A stretch of 48,533 nucleotides of DNA from CAZJRB01 sp964547995 (GTDB taxonomy: Bacteria > Planctomycetota > Planctomycetia > Pirellulales > Thermoguttaceae), in NCBI GenBank assembly GCA_964547995.1, contig CAZJRB010000049.1:1-48533 (forward strand), given 5' to 3'. The translations under genes were made by a program, and so were the position numbers. Below are positions 33,521 to 41,481 of this stretch, one piece after another (the stretch's first letter is position 1; each line of letters opens with the position of its first letter). The notes under the pieces are model-generated. The model searched no databases. It saw only the letters and a program-made list of their open reading frames with translations, and was not told the DNA's origin.

Positions 33521-34657
33521 ATGGAAGTACGAACCTACCGAGCGTCGACGATGCACGAGGCCCTATCGCTCATACGGCGGGAACTCGGTCCGGATGCGGC
33601 CGTAATTCACACGCGGGAATTGCGGGGCCGCCGGCTATTCGGCTGGTTTTCCGGGCGCCGGGAGATCGAAGTCACGGCGTCGCTGGACGTAAACGTACCG
33701 AGCCGGTTGCCGTCGCATCGGCAGCCGCAACCGTCCCACCTGCCGGCGCAACCGCAGCCGCCGGACGTGCCCGTCGAAGTCCATGACCAGATCTCCGAGT
33801 TGCGATCCATGATTCGAAATCTCTGCCACCAGTCGCAAGGCCGAACGCACCACGAATTGCCCGAACAACTCTTCCGCTTGTTCACCGAATTGATCGACGC
33901 CGAGCTGAGCGAGGATCAGGCCCGCGATTTCGTCGAACGGATTCGCACGGAAACACCCGGAGCCGAGCTGGACGATCCGCTGCTGCTGAGGGCCCGGGTG
34001 GCGGGAATGATCGAGGCCGACATCCGGACAGCGGGCCCGATCGCGGTCACACCCGGACAGCAGCGGTTGGTTGCCCTGGTCGGCCCGACCGGGGTGGGGA
34101 AAACGACGACCATCGCCAAGCTGGCCGCCAACTACCGGCTCAAGGAAAAACGCCGCGTCGGATTGATCACCGTCGATACCTACCGCATTGCCGCCGTCGA
34201 GCAACTGCGCACCTATGCCGACATTATCGACCTGCCGATGCACGTCGTCGCAACGCCGCGGGAGATGCGCGAAGCGGTTGCGCGAATGCGAGGCCTCGAC
34301 CTCGTCTTGATGGACACCGCCGGGCGGAGCCCCAGGGACGAAGTCAAAATCCAGGAACTGAAGACGTTTCTGGCGGAAGCCGCGGCCGACGAGGTCCACC
34401 TGGTGCTCAGCAGCGTGGCCGCCGGCCGGACTTTGGAACAGACGGCCGAGCAGTTCGCCGCCGTCGGCACCACCGCCCTGGTCTTGACCAAGCTCGACGA
34501 GGCCACGGCATTGGGTAACGTGTTGCCGGTCATCCGATCGAGCAAGTTACCGCTGAGTTACCTGACCAACGGGCAGAGTGTGCCCGACGATATCGAGACG
34601 GCCGACGCCCATCGCCTGGCAAGGATGATTTTGGGGATGGAGCCGGCCACGATGTGA
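33521..34657 (+). CDS. flhF: Flagellar SRP-like GTPase FlhF
   Basis: FlhF sets the position of the flagellum and helps place the first basal-body parts. The 378-residue protein has the N-terminal basic region with YRASTMHEALSLIRRELGPD, a Pro/Gln-rich linker, and an SRP-type NG domain. The G1 loop is GPTGVGKTTTIAKLA, G3 is LVLMDTAGRS, and G4 is LVLTKLDEA. KRRVGLITVDTYRIAAVEQL is the insertion-box strand. It precedes flhG by 99 bases, a conserved pairing. Confidence 0.95.
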   Translation: MEVRTYRASTMHEALSLIRRELGPDAAVIHTRELRGRRLFGWFSGRREIEVTASLDVNVPSRLPSHRQPQPSHLPAQPQPPDVPVEVHDQISELRSMIRNLCHQSQGRTHHELPEQLFRLFTELIDAELSEDQARDFVERIRTETPGAELDDPLLLRARVAGMIEADIRTAGPIAVTPGQQRLVALVGPTGVGKTTTIAKLAANYRLKEKRRVGLITVDTYRIAAVEQLRTYADIIDLPMHVVATPREMREAVARMRGLDLVLMDTAGRSPRDEVKIQELKTFLAEAAADEVHLVLSSVAAGRTLEQTAEQFAAVGTTALVLTKLDEATALGNVLPVIRSSKLPLSYLTNGQSVPDDIETADAHRLARMILGMEPATM

Positions 34658-34690
34658 TTATTGGATGGACATATTTGGATGAACATAGAA

Positions 34691-34711
34691 CCCCCGCACG
34701 CAGTGCGGGGG
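34691..34711. repeat. Family E hairpin between flhF and flhG
   Basis: The stem CCCCCGCAC/GTGCGGGGG has the loop GCA. The surrounding sequence GAA...CTTTGG is identical to that of the copy at 41370, and the copy at 45479 is its exact inverse. It is followed by CTCTCAACCCTCAACTCTCG simple repeats up to the flhG start. No T-run follows, so termination is doubtful. Confidence 0.8.
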
Positions 34712-34756
34712 CTTTGGAACTCTCCTCTCAACCCTCAACTCTCGACTCTCGACTCC

Positions 34757-35674
34757 ATGCACGACCAGGCCAACGATCTGCGAGACCTCGCTCGCCGCTG
34801 TGCCGGCACGGAAGTCCCCGCGCCGGGCCGGCGCCCCCGCACGGTCGTCCTCAGCAGCGGTAAGGGAGGCGTCGGTACGACGACCATCGCCGTTCAGCTC
34901 GCGGTTGCGATGGCCCGCAGCGGCCGGCGGGTTGCGCTGGTCGATGCCGATCCCCGCGGCGGCGACGTGGCCCTGCTCTGCGGCATCGAGGAGCAGCACA
35001 CGCTGGCCGATGTGCTGGCCGGGCGGCGAACCGTCGCCGAGGTGCTGCAACCGGGCCCCGGCGGCGTGGAAGTGCTGCCGGGCGTCTGGGGATGGGATTG
35101 CCGCTGCGACTATCCGCCCGCTGCCGGCGAACGACTGTTGGGCCAGTTACAGACCCTGGGCAAGCGGGCCGACGTCGTGGTGCTCGACACCGGCAACGGT
35201 CTTGGCGGGATGAAACGGCGATTCTGGCAGGCAGCCGATCTCAGACTCGTCGTGACCACCACAGAAACCGCTGCCATCCTGGATACCTATGCGTCAATCA
35301 AGGCCATGGCCGGGACACGGGCAACGAGCGCCATCTACACGCTGGTGAATCTGTGTCCCTGTGGTGAGACGGGCGAGAACGTCCACGCCCGACTCGCTCA
35401 TGCCTGCCAACGTTTCCTCGCATTTGAACCGCATCCGGCCGGCCATATCGCCGCCGATCCCGAAATCGCCGCCGCCGGCCGCACCCGGAATCCGCTCATG
35501 CCCGCCGCGACGGAGCATGACGCCCGCACACAGTTCGATCGGTTGGCACAGATGATGGCCGACCGCATTACCTTAGGAATTGCTCAAAAAAAACTTCGAC
35601 AAGTACAGATGCCGCACAGTATAAAGCCGCGACCGTTGGTCGCGCCGAGCGATGCCCGGAACGGCTCTTGGTAA
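34757..35674 (+). CDS. flhG: MinD-like ATPase FlhG, C-terminus supplied by a family A element
   Basis: FlhG controls flagellar number by acting on FlhF. This 305-residue protein has the deviant Walker A loop SSGKGGVGTTTIAVQLAVAM, the switch I region ALVDADPRGGDVALLCGI, and the switch II strand DVVVLDTGNGLGG. The N-terminal segment MHDQANDLRDLARR resembles the FlhF-activating helix. ATG 34757 was chosen; the longer frame upstream runs through the hairpin repeat. From residue 273 to the end (TLGIAQKKLRQVQ and onward) the codons lie inside a family A palindromic element, so the natural end was probably replaced by insertion. A membrane-binding C-terminal helix is not evident. Confidence 0.9.
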   Translation: MHDQANDLRDLARRCAGTEVPAPGRRPRTVVLSSGKGGVGTTTIAVQLAVAMARSGRRVALVDADPRGGDVALLCGIEEQHTLADVLAGRRTVAEVLQPGPGGVEVLPGVWGWDCRCDYPPAAGERLLGQLQTLGKRADVVVLDTGNGLGGMKRRFWQAADLRLVVTTTETAAILDTYASIKAMAGTRATSAIYTLVNLCPCGETGENVHARLAHACQRFLAFEPHPAGHIAADPEIAAAGRTRNPLMPAATEHDARTQFDRLAQMMADRITLGIAQKKLRQVQMPHSIKPRPLVAPSDARNGSW

Positions 35675-35736
35675 CGCGGGGCGCAACGGTCGCGGCTTTA
35701 TAGACCCAATTGCCGAACTTATTTCCAAGCGACCCC
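35576..35736. repeat. Family A palindromic element, copy 6 (inverted, inside flhG)
   Basis: This copy is the reverse complement of the reference copy at 24621-24785 and 161 bp long. It is bounded by TTA at 35573-35575 and 35737-35739. The left end is GGAATTGCTCAAAAAAAACT, the right end CTTATTTCCAAGCGACCCC. flhG reads through its left arm for about 33 codons before meeting a stop. Confidence 0.9.
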
Positions 35737-35816
35737 TTACAGGCACAGACAATACACCACCACAAAACCCGCAAAACACCGAGAATTGATTCAACCGCCA
35801 GCCGGCCCCCAACCGA

Positions 35817-35840
35817 TATAGGTGGGAAGAGTGCCGATAG
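35817..35840 (+). promoter_or_regulatory. Possible FliA-type (sigma28) promoter upstream of fliA
   Basis: GCCGATAG at 35833-35840 matches seven of eight bases of the sigma28 -10 element. The best upstream match is TATA at 35817-35820, but the spacing of 12 bases is shorter than the usual 15. If real, it would let the sigma factor drive its own gene. The 302-base gap between flhG and fliA holds otherwise only the right half of family A copy 6. Confidence 0.3.
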
Positions 35841-35976
35841 CCGAAGGGCTGTTAAGCTGGATGAAATGCGTCGAGTTTAATGGTCGATCGGAGGGCCTGA
35901 TTCTGGCCCGCGCCTATGCCAAATCGAGAAGGATCTCAAATAGCCGGTGCGAAAACGCACCATCATGGAGGAATTC

Positions 35977-36759
35977 ATGGCAACCACCGTCGCTGCTGAT
36001 GACGTTGCTGCACTCTGGGTGGAATTCAAACGGGACCAAACCAACCAGGAACTGCGGAACCGGCTGGTCGAACTCTACCTGCCGCTGGTCAAATACAACG
36101 GCGAGCGGATCTGGGCACGACTGCCCGAGGGCGTCGAACTCGACGACCTCATCTCCGCCGGCGTCTTTGGTCTGATGGACGCGATCGACGCCTTCGACCT
36201 CTCCCGCGGAGTCAAGTTCGAGACCTACTGCGTCCCTCGAATCCGCGGCGCCATGCTCGACGAATTGCGGACCATGGACTGGGTTCCCCGCCTGGTGCGA
36301 TCCAAAGCCAGCAAACTCAACGAGGCGGTCAAGACCCTCGAGGCCCAACTCGGCCGACAACCCAACGAAAACGAACTCGCCGTGCAATTGAACATCAGCG
36401 TCGCCGAACTCGAAAAAATGGTGCTCGACGCCAACGCCGTCAACCTGATCAGCCTCAACAAGAAGTGGTACGAAACCGACAGCTACAAGGACGTCCGCGA
36501 AATCGACATCCTCGAAGACAAGAAAGGCGAGGACCCGACCAAACGCGTCCAGAAAAACGACCTGATGCGGCTGGTCACCAAAGGACTCAATCGCAACGAG
36601 CGGCTTATCATCATCCTGTACTACTACGAGGAACTCACGATGAAAGAGATCGGCGCCACGCTCGATCTCTCGGAAAGCCGCGTCAGCCAGATGCACAGCT
36701 CGATCGTCCAGCGATTGCAGGGCCAACTCGAACAGCGGCGGCCGGAATTCGGAACCTGA
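35977..36759 (+). CDS. fliA: FliA-type flagellar RNA polymerase sigma factor
   Basis: This 260-residue sigma70-family factor should direct transcription of late flagellar genes. Region 2 is seen in LVELYLPLVKYNGERIWARL, then LISAGVFGLMDAIDAFDLSR and VKFETYCVPRIRGAMLDELR, which is the FliA/WhiG signature. Region 3 is RKASKLNEA-like (VRSKASKLNEAVKTLEAQLG). Region 4 has NERLIIILYYYEELTMKEIG and the helix-turn-helix LDLSESRVSQMHSSIVQRLQ. GGAGGAATTC immediately before ATG 35977 fixes the start. No anti-sigma FlgM was found nearby. The gene converges with the sulfatase gene with only three bases between the stops. Confidence 0.95.
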   Translation: MATTVAADDVAALWVEFKRDQTNQELRNRLVELYLPLVKYNGERIWARLPEGVELDDLISAGVFGLMDAIDAFDLSRGVKFETYCVPRIRGAMLDELRTMDWVPRLVRSKASKLNEAVKTLEAQLGRQPNENELAVQLNISVAELEKMVLDANAVNLISLNKKWYETDSYKDVREIDILEDKKGEDPTKRVQKNDLMRLVTKGLNRNERLIIILYYYEELTMKEIGATLDLSESRVSQMHSSIVQRLQGQLEQRRPEFGT

Positions 36760-36762
36760 CCT

Positions 36763-38283
36763 TCATTCAAACCGGGAACGGCGCCGGGCCCAATCCCCTG
36801 CCCGCTTCTCCAGGCGATTGACGATGTCGCGGTGCTTCGGGTCGCCGTAGAGATTGACCGTTTCGCCGGGGTCGGTTTCCAGGTTGTACAGCGCGCCGTC
36901 TTTCTCTTTCGCCCGGGGGTCCAGGAAGAAGATGAGCTTCCACTTCTTCGTGCGAACCATCACGCGGCGGCCCGTGCCGCGGAGTTCCTTGTACATCGAC
37001 TTGGCGTGATCGATGTCGCAGAAGCACGCCTCGCGCCACGTCTTTACCTCGCCGCGGATCAGCGGCAGAAGGCTTCGCCCGGCGATTCCCTCGGGAACGT
37101 CGATTGCGGAAAGCTCCAGGAGCGTCGGCAGAAAATCGACCAGCTCGACCGGCTCGGCGAGCACCTTACCCTGCGGCAGGAGCTTCGGGCAACTCAGCAC
37201 CAACGGCACGCGGACGTTCTGCTCGTACAGGACGCGTTTCTTCCAGAGCCCGTGCTCGCCGAGCTGAAAGCCCTGGTCGGAGTTGACGGCGATGATCGTG
37301 TTGTCGAGCTTGCCGGATTTGCGGAGTACGTCCAACAGTCGCCCGACTTGGGTATCGACCAGCCAGACCATGCCGTAATAGGTACCGCGGGCGGTGCCGA
37401 TTTGTTTTTTGGTCAGATCGAGGCCGCCAGCGTAGACCCGAAGGGGGTCGCGCTCGAACGGCGGCTTCGAGTCGAGTTCCTTCTGCGTCGGTATCGGCAG
37501 CTTGATTGTGGCCGGGTCGATCATGTATTCCGGCGGCACGGAGCACGCGACGTGCGGGGCGTGAAACGATACCCGCAGGAAGAACGGCTCGTCGCCGGCG
37601 GCCAACTCTTCGAGCGCCGCGACGGCCTTGTCGCCGAGCTTCCACGGCCGCGACTCTTCCGGCTTGATTGGGATAACCCCGCCGATCTGCCAGTTGTGGG
37701 TCTTGGTCATCACGGCCGGGTAGGGATTCTTGGCCGCGAAGGCATCCATCTTCTTTTGCAACTCCGGCGAGCGGGCTTTGCCGCTGTGGGCAATGTTCGG
37801 CGGCACGTCGCCACGGCTGGCCCAATCCTGGCGATAGGCGTGGATCTTGCCGACGTTGACCGGCTGGATGCCGACGGTGTTCCACTGCTTAAGCAGGCTC
37901 GGGTACTTCTTCCACTCCTTCGAGAGATAGGGCGGCGGCACTTCGGCCGGGCGGCCCATCGCCATGATCCCCAGCGTGTGCGGGTATTGCGAAGCGTCCA
38001 TCGACGACCGCGACGGTACGCAGACGGGGTTTTGCACAATCGCTACGTCGAACCGCACGCCGCGCTTGGCGATCGCATCCATGTTCGGCGTTTTCGCCCA
38101 GGGCTGCCCGTAGCAACCGAGCGCATCGGCCCGGCAGTCGTCCATCATGATCCAAAGGACGTTCGGCCGCTTCTTCGCCTTCTCCCCGGTCTTTTTCTCG
38201 GCGGCAAGCGATGTATTTGCGGCTGCAATCGCGGCAATCAGGCCAAAACAAACGACGGCAGCAAAACGTGATGATCGGTGCAT
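36763..38283 (-). CDS. Secreted type I sulfatase
   Basis: The 506-residue protein has a signal peptide (FAAVVCFGLIAAIAAANTSL). The metal site DD is in NVLWIMMDDCRADALGCYG. The formylglycine motif C-x-P-S-R is CVPSRSSMD with Cys88. Further family features are HAPHVACSVPPEYM, FQLGEHGLWKKRVLYEQNVR and VPLVLSCPKL. The overall pattern is closest to iduronate-2-sulfatase or choline-sulfatase-like members of the S1 family. It should remove sulfate esters from polysaccharides in the periplasm after maturation by a formylglycine-generating enzyme, which is not in the window. GGAG lies before the ATG at 38283. Confidence 0.93.
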   Translation of the reverse strand: MHRSSRFAAVVCFGLIAAIAAANTSLAAEKKTGEKAKKRPNVLWIMMDDCRADALGCYGQPWAKTPNMDAIAKRGVRFDVAIVQNPVCVPSRSSMDASQYPHTLGIMAMGRPAEVPPPYLSKEWKKYPSLLKQWNTVGIQPVNVGKIHAYRQDWASRGDVPPNIAHSGKARSPELQKKMDAFAAKNPYPAVMTKTHNWQIGGVIPIKPEESRPWKLGDKAVAALEELAAGDEPFFLRVSFHAPHVACSVPPEYMIDPATIKLPIPTQKELDSKPPFERDPLRVYAGGLDLTKKQIGTARGTYYGMVWLVDTQVGRLLDVLRKSGKLDNTIIAVNSDQGFQLGEHGLWKKRVLYEQNVRVPLVLSCPKLLPQGKVLAEPVELVDFLPTLLELSAIDVPEGIAGRSLLPLIRGEVKTWREACFCDIDHAKSMYKELRGTGRRVMVRTKKWKLIFFLDPRAKEKDGALYNLETDPGETVNLYGDPKHRDIVNRLEKRAGDWARRRSRFE

Positions 38284-38328
38284 GGCAATACTCCGGGAAG
38301 AGATGTCGACTTTCATCAACGAAGACCC

Positions 38329-39717
38329 TTACGGCTCGCGCAAAGCGAAACGATACCACCGGGAGCCGCCTTGATGATCGGGGATCGTCACGATGAGGTT
38401 CTTGCCCACCCGTTGAAGCGTGACGGGATCACGCTTCTCCATCGTATTACCGCCCGGCTTTGGACCGATGGCCAGTAGTTGGAGTTGCAGCTTCGCTGTG
38501 TCAATTTTCAGCGGCAGCACCTGCGTCATATCGCGCCCTCTTTCTTCGGCGGGTTTCCCCCAGACGGGCATCCAGGGCTTGCCGTTGATCAGCGTCGGTA
38601 GGTTCTTGCCGCCGTGACGGCCCGGTTTTGCAACCCCCTTGCTTCTCCAGCAGATTCCCTGGGGGGTAACGATAAACTCCGAGTCCCCGTCTATGAGCAC
38701 CTCGACCACCAGCGATCGGACCACGTCCTGCCGCGGTTTGCGAGGCTCGTGCCCTTTGACTTCCTTCTTCGCGGAGGCTTGTCTCCTCTCCAGGCGTTTT
38801 GCCACCTTGACCTTCGAGAAGCCGGACAAGCCCGGGGCGGCTTTCTTGTACCAGTATTCGGCGCGGCCGAGTAGCCGTTCTCTGGTTGTTTCGCCTTTTT
38901 GTTTTTCACCGAGCGCCCACCAGGCGTCGCCCAACGCGGCCTGGTCTTTCGGGGCCGTCTCGCCTCGAAGCTCTTTGACGGCCGTTTCCTTCAACGCCGC
39001 GTCGCTGCCCAGGGCCAGCATGGGAACGCCCTTGTCCCAGTTGCCTTGGGTGAAGCAGCGGTACTTGCCCACCGCGAGGTTGGCGTCGGGATCGGTCGGA
39101 TTCGCATCGAGGATTTTCATCGCCGCCGTCATTTCCGCATGGGCCTCTGCGGTCTCTTGAACCTCTTTGATGAGGGAAGCGATCTGCTTGGGCAACGAGG
39201 TGTCCCTGGCCTTTCGGGCCGCGGCGAGCCCCAGCTTTCCTAGATGCGTTGCCATGGCAAACTCGCTTCGGCCGACGGCCTCTTTGATCAGCGCGATGGC
39301 CGTTTCCGCCACGAGCTTGTTCTGTGCGGGAGTCTTGGCGAGCCTGGCACAGTGTGCCAACACCTTGGCTTTCATCTCCAGCGCGTCGATCCGGAAGGTC
39401 TTCCCCATCTCGTCAACCGCTTCAAACGCCGTAGGGCCGACCGCTTCGACGGACAGGTCCCTGGCCACGCGGAGCAGGGCATAGCGATCCGCCGGCTTCT
39501 TGGTTGCGGCAGCGCTCTCGAGCAGTTCCCCGGCGAGTTCTTCCTTCTCGGCAGACGTTTTCGCTTTGTCGTATTCGTCCTTGTAGACATCGCGCACCAG
39601 GGCCAAAGCCTTTTGCTGGGCCTCGGCACTTGGGACAGGATTTCGTGTGTCTTGTGCCTGTGCGGGAGTTGCACACGCCAGGACGATACTTGTGAAAAGA
39701 ATCCGGTGAATGGTCAT
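38329..39717 (-). CDS. Secreted protein of unknown function
   Basis: This 462-residue protein has a signal peptide (MTIHRILFTSIVLACATPAQ, cleaved near AQA) and GGAG before the ATG. Residues about 25-290 are helical and charged with TPR-like spacing (ALALVRDVYKDEYDKAKTSA; GDAWWALGEKQKGETTRERL). Residues about 320-462 are beta-rich (SLVVEVLIDGDSEFIVTPQG; LIVTIPDHQGGSRWYRFAL). Similar arrangements are frequent in planctomycetes, but I know no function. It lies 45 bases upstream of the sulfatase on the same strand, so they may share a transcript. Confidence 0.75.
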   Translation of the reverse strand: MTIHRILFTSIVLACATPAQAQDTRNPVPSAEAQQKALALVRDVYKDEYDKAKTSAEKEELAGELLESAAATKKPADRYALLRVARDLSVEAVGPTAFEAVDEMGKTFRIDALEMKAKVLAHCARLAKTPAQNKLVAETAIALIKEAVGRSEFAMATHLGKLGLAAARKARDTSLPKQIASLIKEVQETAEAHAEMTAAMKILDANPTDPDANLAVGKYRCFTQGNWDKGVPMLALGSDAALKETAVKELRGETAPKDQAALGDAWWALGEKQKGETTRERLLGRAEYWYKKAAPGLSGFSKVKVAKRLERRQASAKKEVKGHEPRKPRQDVVRSLVVEVLIDGDSEFIVTPQGICWRSKGVAKPGRHGGKNLPTLINGKPWMPVWGKPAEERGRDMTQVLPLKIDTAKLQLQLLAIGPKPGGNTMEKRDPVTLQRVGKNLIVTIPDHQGGSRWYRFALREP

Positions 39718-39868
39718 CTTATCGCTCCAAAACACGTGCCTTTCCATACGGGACAGAAACCAGGTTGAACGAAGTAGCGAAATAGGTGTGTGCGGCCCGT
39801 CGGTTTATTTCCATCCGTGGTCGGCCTGAATCCGTGGGGTTGAGTACTTCACCACGGATTCATCTTCG

Positions 39869-40114
39869 CTACGCCCCGTCCTTCTTCCGCGGCTTCGTCG
39901 CACGGGGCTTCTTGCCGTCGTAATCCAAAGAAACGACCAACAAGGGCTCGACAACTCGCCAGGAATCATCCGGGCCGACGACGACGATGCGGCGCCTTCC
40001 AATCGCAACAAAATCGGGGTGAGGTACGGAAAAGTCTCGACCGTCCGCAAGGCAGATCGTAAATGGCTCGAAGGGCTGACGATGAAGCGCTTCGCGAAGA
40101 CCTTCTATATCCAT
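39869..40114 (-). CDS. Small conserved protein of unknown function
   Basis: This 81-residue soluble protein begins MDIEGLREALHRQPFEPFTI and contains a compact beta-strand pattern (LADGRDFSVPHPDFVAIGRR; RIVVVGPDDSWRVVEPLLVV). GGAAGGATAAT precedes the ATG at 40114. Proteins with this N-terminal pattern recur in planctomycetes as short stand-alone genes. It ends in a Lys/Arg-rich tail. I cannot assign a role. Confidence 0.7.
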   Translation of the reverse strand: MDIEGLREALHRQPFEPFTICLADGRDFSVPHPDFVAIGRRRIVVVGPDDSWRVVEPLLVVSLDYDGKKPRATKPRKKDGA

Positions 40115-40271
40115 ATTATCCTTCCTCTCATTTTGCACTTTCTTCCATTACAGCATCATTCTACCAGCGGGCGGAAGCCCTGTCCAGCCAGGGTGCCACC
40201 CCTCGGGCTTGCGGACATGTGGAGTTCTTTGGTTCCTTTCGCAACCCAGCGATGAATCGCCGGGCAATCCC

Positions 40272-41273
40272 TCATCTTTTCCCGGCAGCGTCCAGGCGTT
40301 TCCTTGCTTCCTCCTTCATCGGTTCCGTGAGCGGCTTCTGCACGTCGAGGAACCGCAGCGTGGCTTTTCTTGCGAGTTCTCCGTCTTCGGCCTTTCTGGC
40401 GGCGGCAAGGGCCGCGGCGGCAATCTTCTCCGCCAGCTCGTGATTGCCGTCGACGATGGCATGGTCCAGCAGCGTGAGACCTTGTTGTGCCACGGCCTTG
40501 AAATCTTCGGGCGAGCTCGCCTGGGAAAGCGATCCTTCGAACTGCTCGACGGCTTCCGTCAAGGCTTCGCCCGACAGGAAGGGTTCCGGCTCGGGGACAG
40601 GCGGGTCAACGGCGACTTCGGGCGGCGGTTTGGGCTTGGGGGTAGGCGGCTTCGGCTTGATGTCAGGCGGTTTGACGGCCACTTCCGGCGGTGGCTTCGG
40701 CTCGGTGTCGGGCGGCCGGACAACGACTTCCGGTGGCGGCGGAGGAGGATCCTTGGGCTGCGGGTTGTCGGGTTTCGTCTGGACAACCTCGTCGGGACCG
40801 CCGCCCGAGAGGAAGGCGGCCGTAATCACAACGACCAGGAGGAGCACCATCGCTGCGGCGGCTGCAACGATGTGCCACGGTTGCACGCTCTGATGCAAAC
40901 GCCCGGAAAGCGAAACGGTTTCGGCGCGGGGAACCGGCGTGATCTCGACCCGTTCTGCGACTTGCTCGGGCTCGGGTTCATCGACTACGGGGGCCAACTC
41001 CGCCCGCAACTGCTGGTCATATTCGGCCCTCTTTTCGGGGTCGAGTAGGCATACTTTGGCCTTGGCAACCTCGTTGAGGATCTTTTGGGACGCGGCAGAG
41101 TGCTTGCCCGACTGGAACGATTTGATGTGTACCATCCGCTGGTCGGCGGCGTTGGCGATCACATCCGGGTCGCTCTCGTACAGGGTGAGCGCCAACAGCC
41201 GGTAATGATTGGGCGGCTGTTCCTCCGGCGGGATCGCCAGCCATTTGTAATAAGGATCGAACGCGGCGGCCAT
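40272..41273 (-). CDS. Membrane protein with planctomycete J-like domain and Pro-rich linker
   Basis: The 333-residue protein starts with the motif YYKWLAIPPEEQPPNHYRLL, then AADQRMVHIKSFQSGKHSAA and LLDPEKRAEYDQQLRAEL, a J-domain-like module seen at the N-terminus of many planctomycete kinases and membrane proteins. One transmembrane helix lies near residues 116-137 (VAAAAAMVLLLVVVITAAFL). After it comes a long Pro/Lys-rich linker (residues about 145-220) and a helical C-terminal domain. The linker probably spans a periplasmic gap. The role is unknown. The ATG at 41273 was chosen because the longer frame runs into repeat DNA. Confidence 0.75.
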   Translation of the reverse strand: MAAAFDPYYKWLAIPPEEQPPNHYRLLALTLYESDPDVIANAADQRMVHIKSFQSGKHSAASQKILNEVAKAKVCLLDPEKRAEYDQQLRAELAPVVDEPEPEQVAERVEITPVPRAETVSLSGRLHQSVQPWHIVAAAAAMVLLLVVVITAAFLSGGGPDEVVQTKPDNPQPKDPPPPPPEVVVRPPDTEPKPPPEVAVKPPDIKPKPPTPKPKPPPEVAVDPPVPEPEPFLSGEALTEAVEQFEGSLSQASSPEDFKAVAQQGLTLLDHAIVDGNHELAEKIAAAALAAARKAEDGELARKATLRFLDVQKPLTEPMKEEARKRLDAAGKR

Positions 41274-41369
41274 GGCTGCACTCGCCAAGGGGAAATTTCC
41301 GGCCCGGAAACGGGCATTATACGCTCCCGTTTTGGGGGGTGCAACCAGGGTGGCTACTCCAAACAAGAA

Positions 41370-41390
41370 CCCCCGCACGCAGTGCGGGGG
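41370..41390. repeat. Family E hairpin upstream of the J-like-domain gene
   Basis: This copy has the same stem CCCCCGCAC/GTGCGGGGG and the same flanks as the copy at 34691. It lies in the spacer between the J-like-domain gene and the C45 gene. Confidence 0.8.
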
Positions 41391-41399
41391 CTTTGGTTT

Positions 41400-41481
41400 A
41401 GCACTCAGCACTCAGCACTCAGCACTCAGTACTCAGTACTCAATACTCAGCACTCAGTACTCAATACTCAGTGCTCAGTGC
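41400..41481. repeat. CAGCACT/CAGTACT heptamer array
   Basis: About ten units of a seven-base repeat (CAGCACT, CAGTACT, CAATACT) lie at the 3' end of the C45 hydrolase gene. The gene's stop codon is formed within the array. The same array closes the window at 48415-48483. Confidence 0.85.

Noticed and set aside
35820..35976. A c-di-GMP or other riboswitch in the fliA leader
   Set aside because: I looked for conserved GEMM-like segments and did not find them; only a possible sigma28 -10 box is visible.
41400..41481. CRISPR or origin-like iterons in the CAGTACT array
   Set aside because: The units are seven bases with no spacers, and no replication gene is near; it is a microsatellite-like run.
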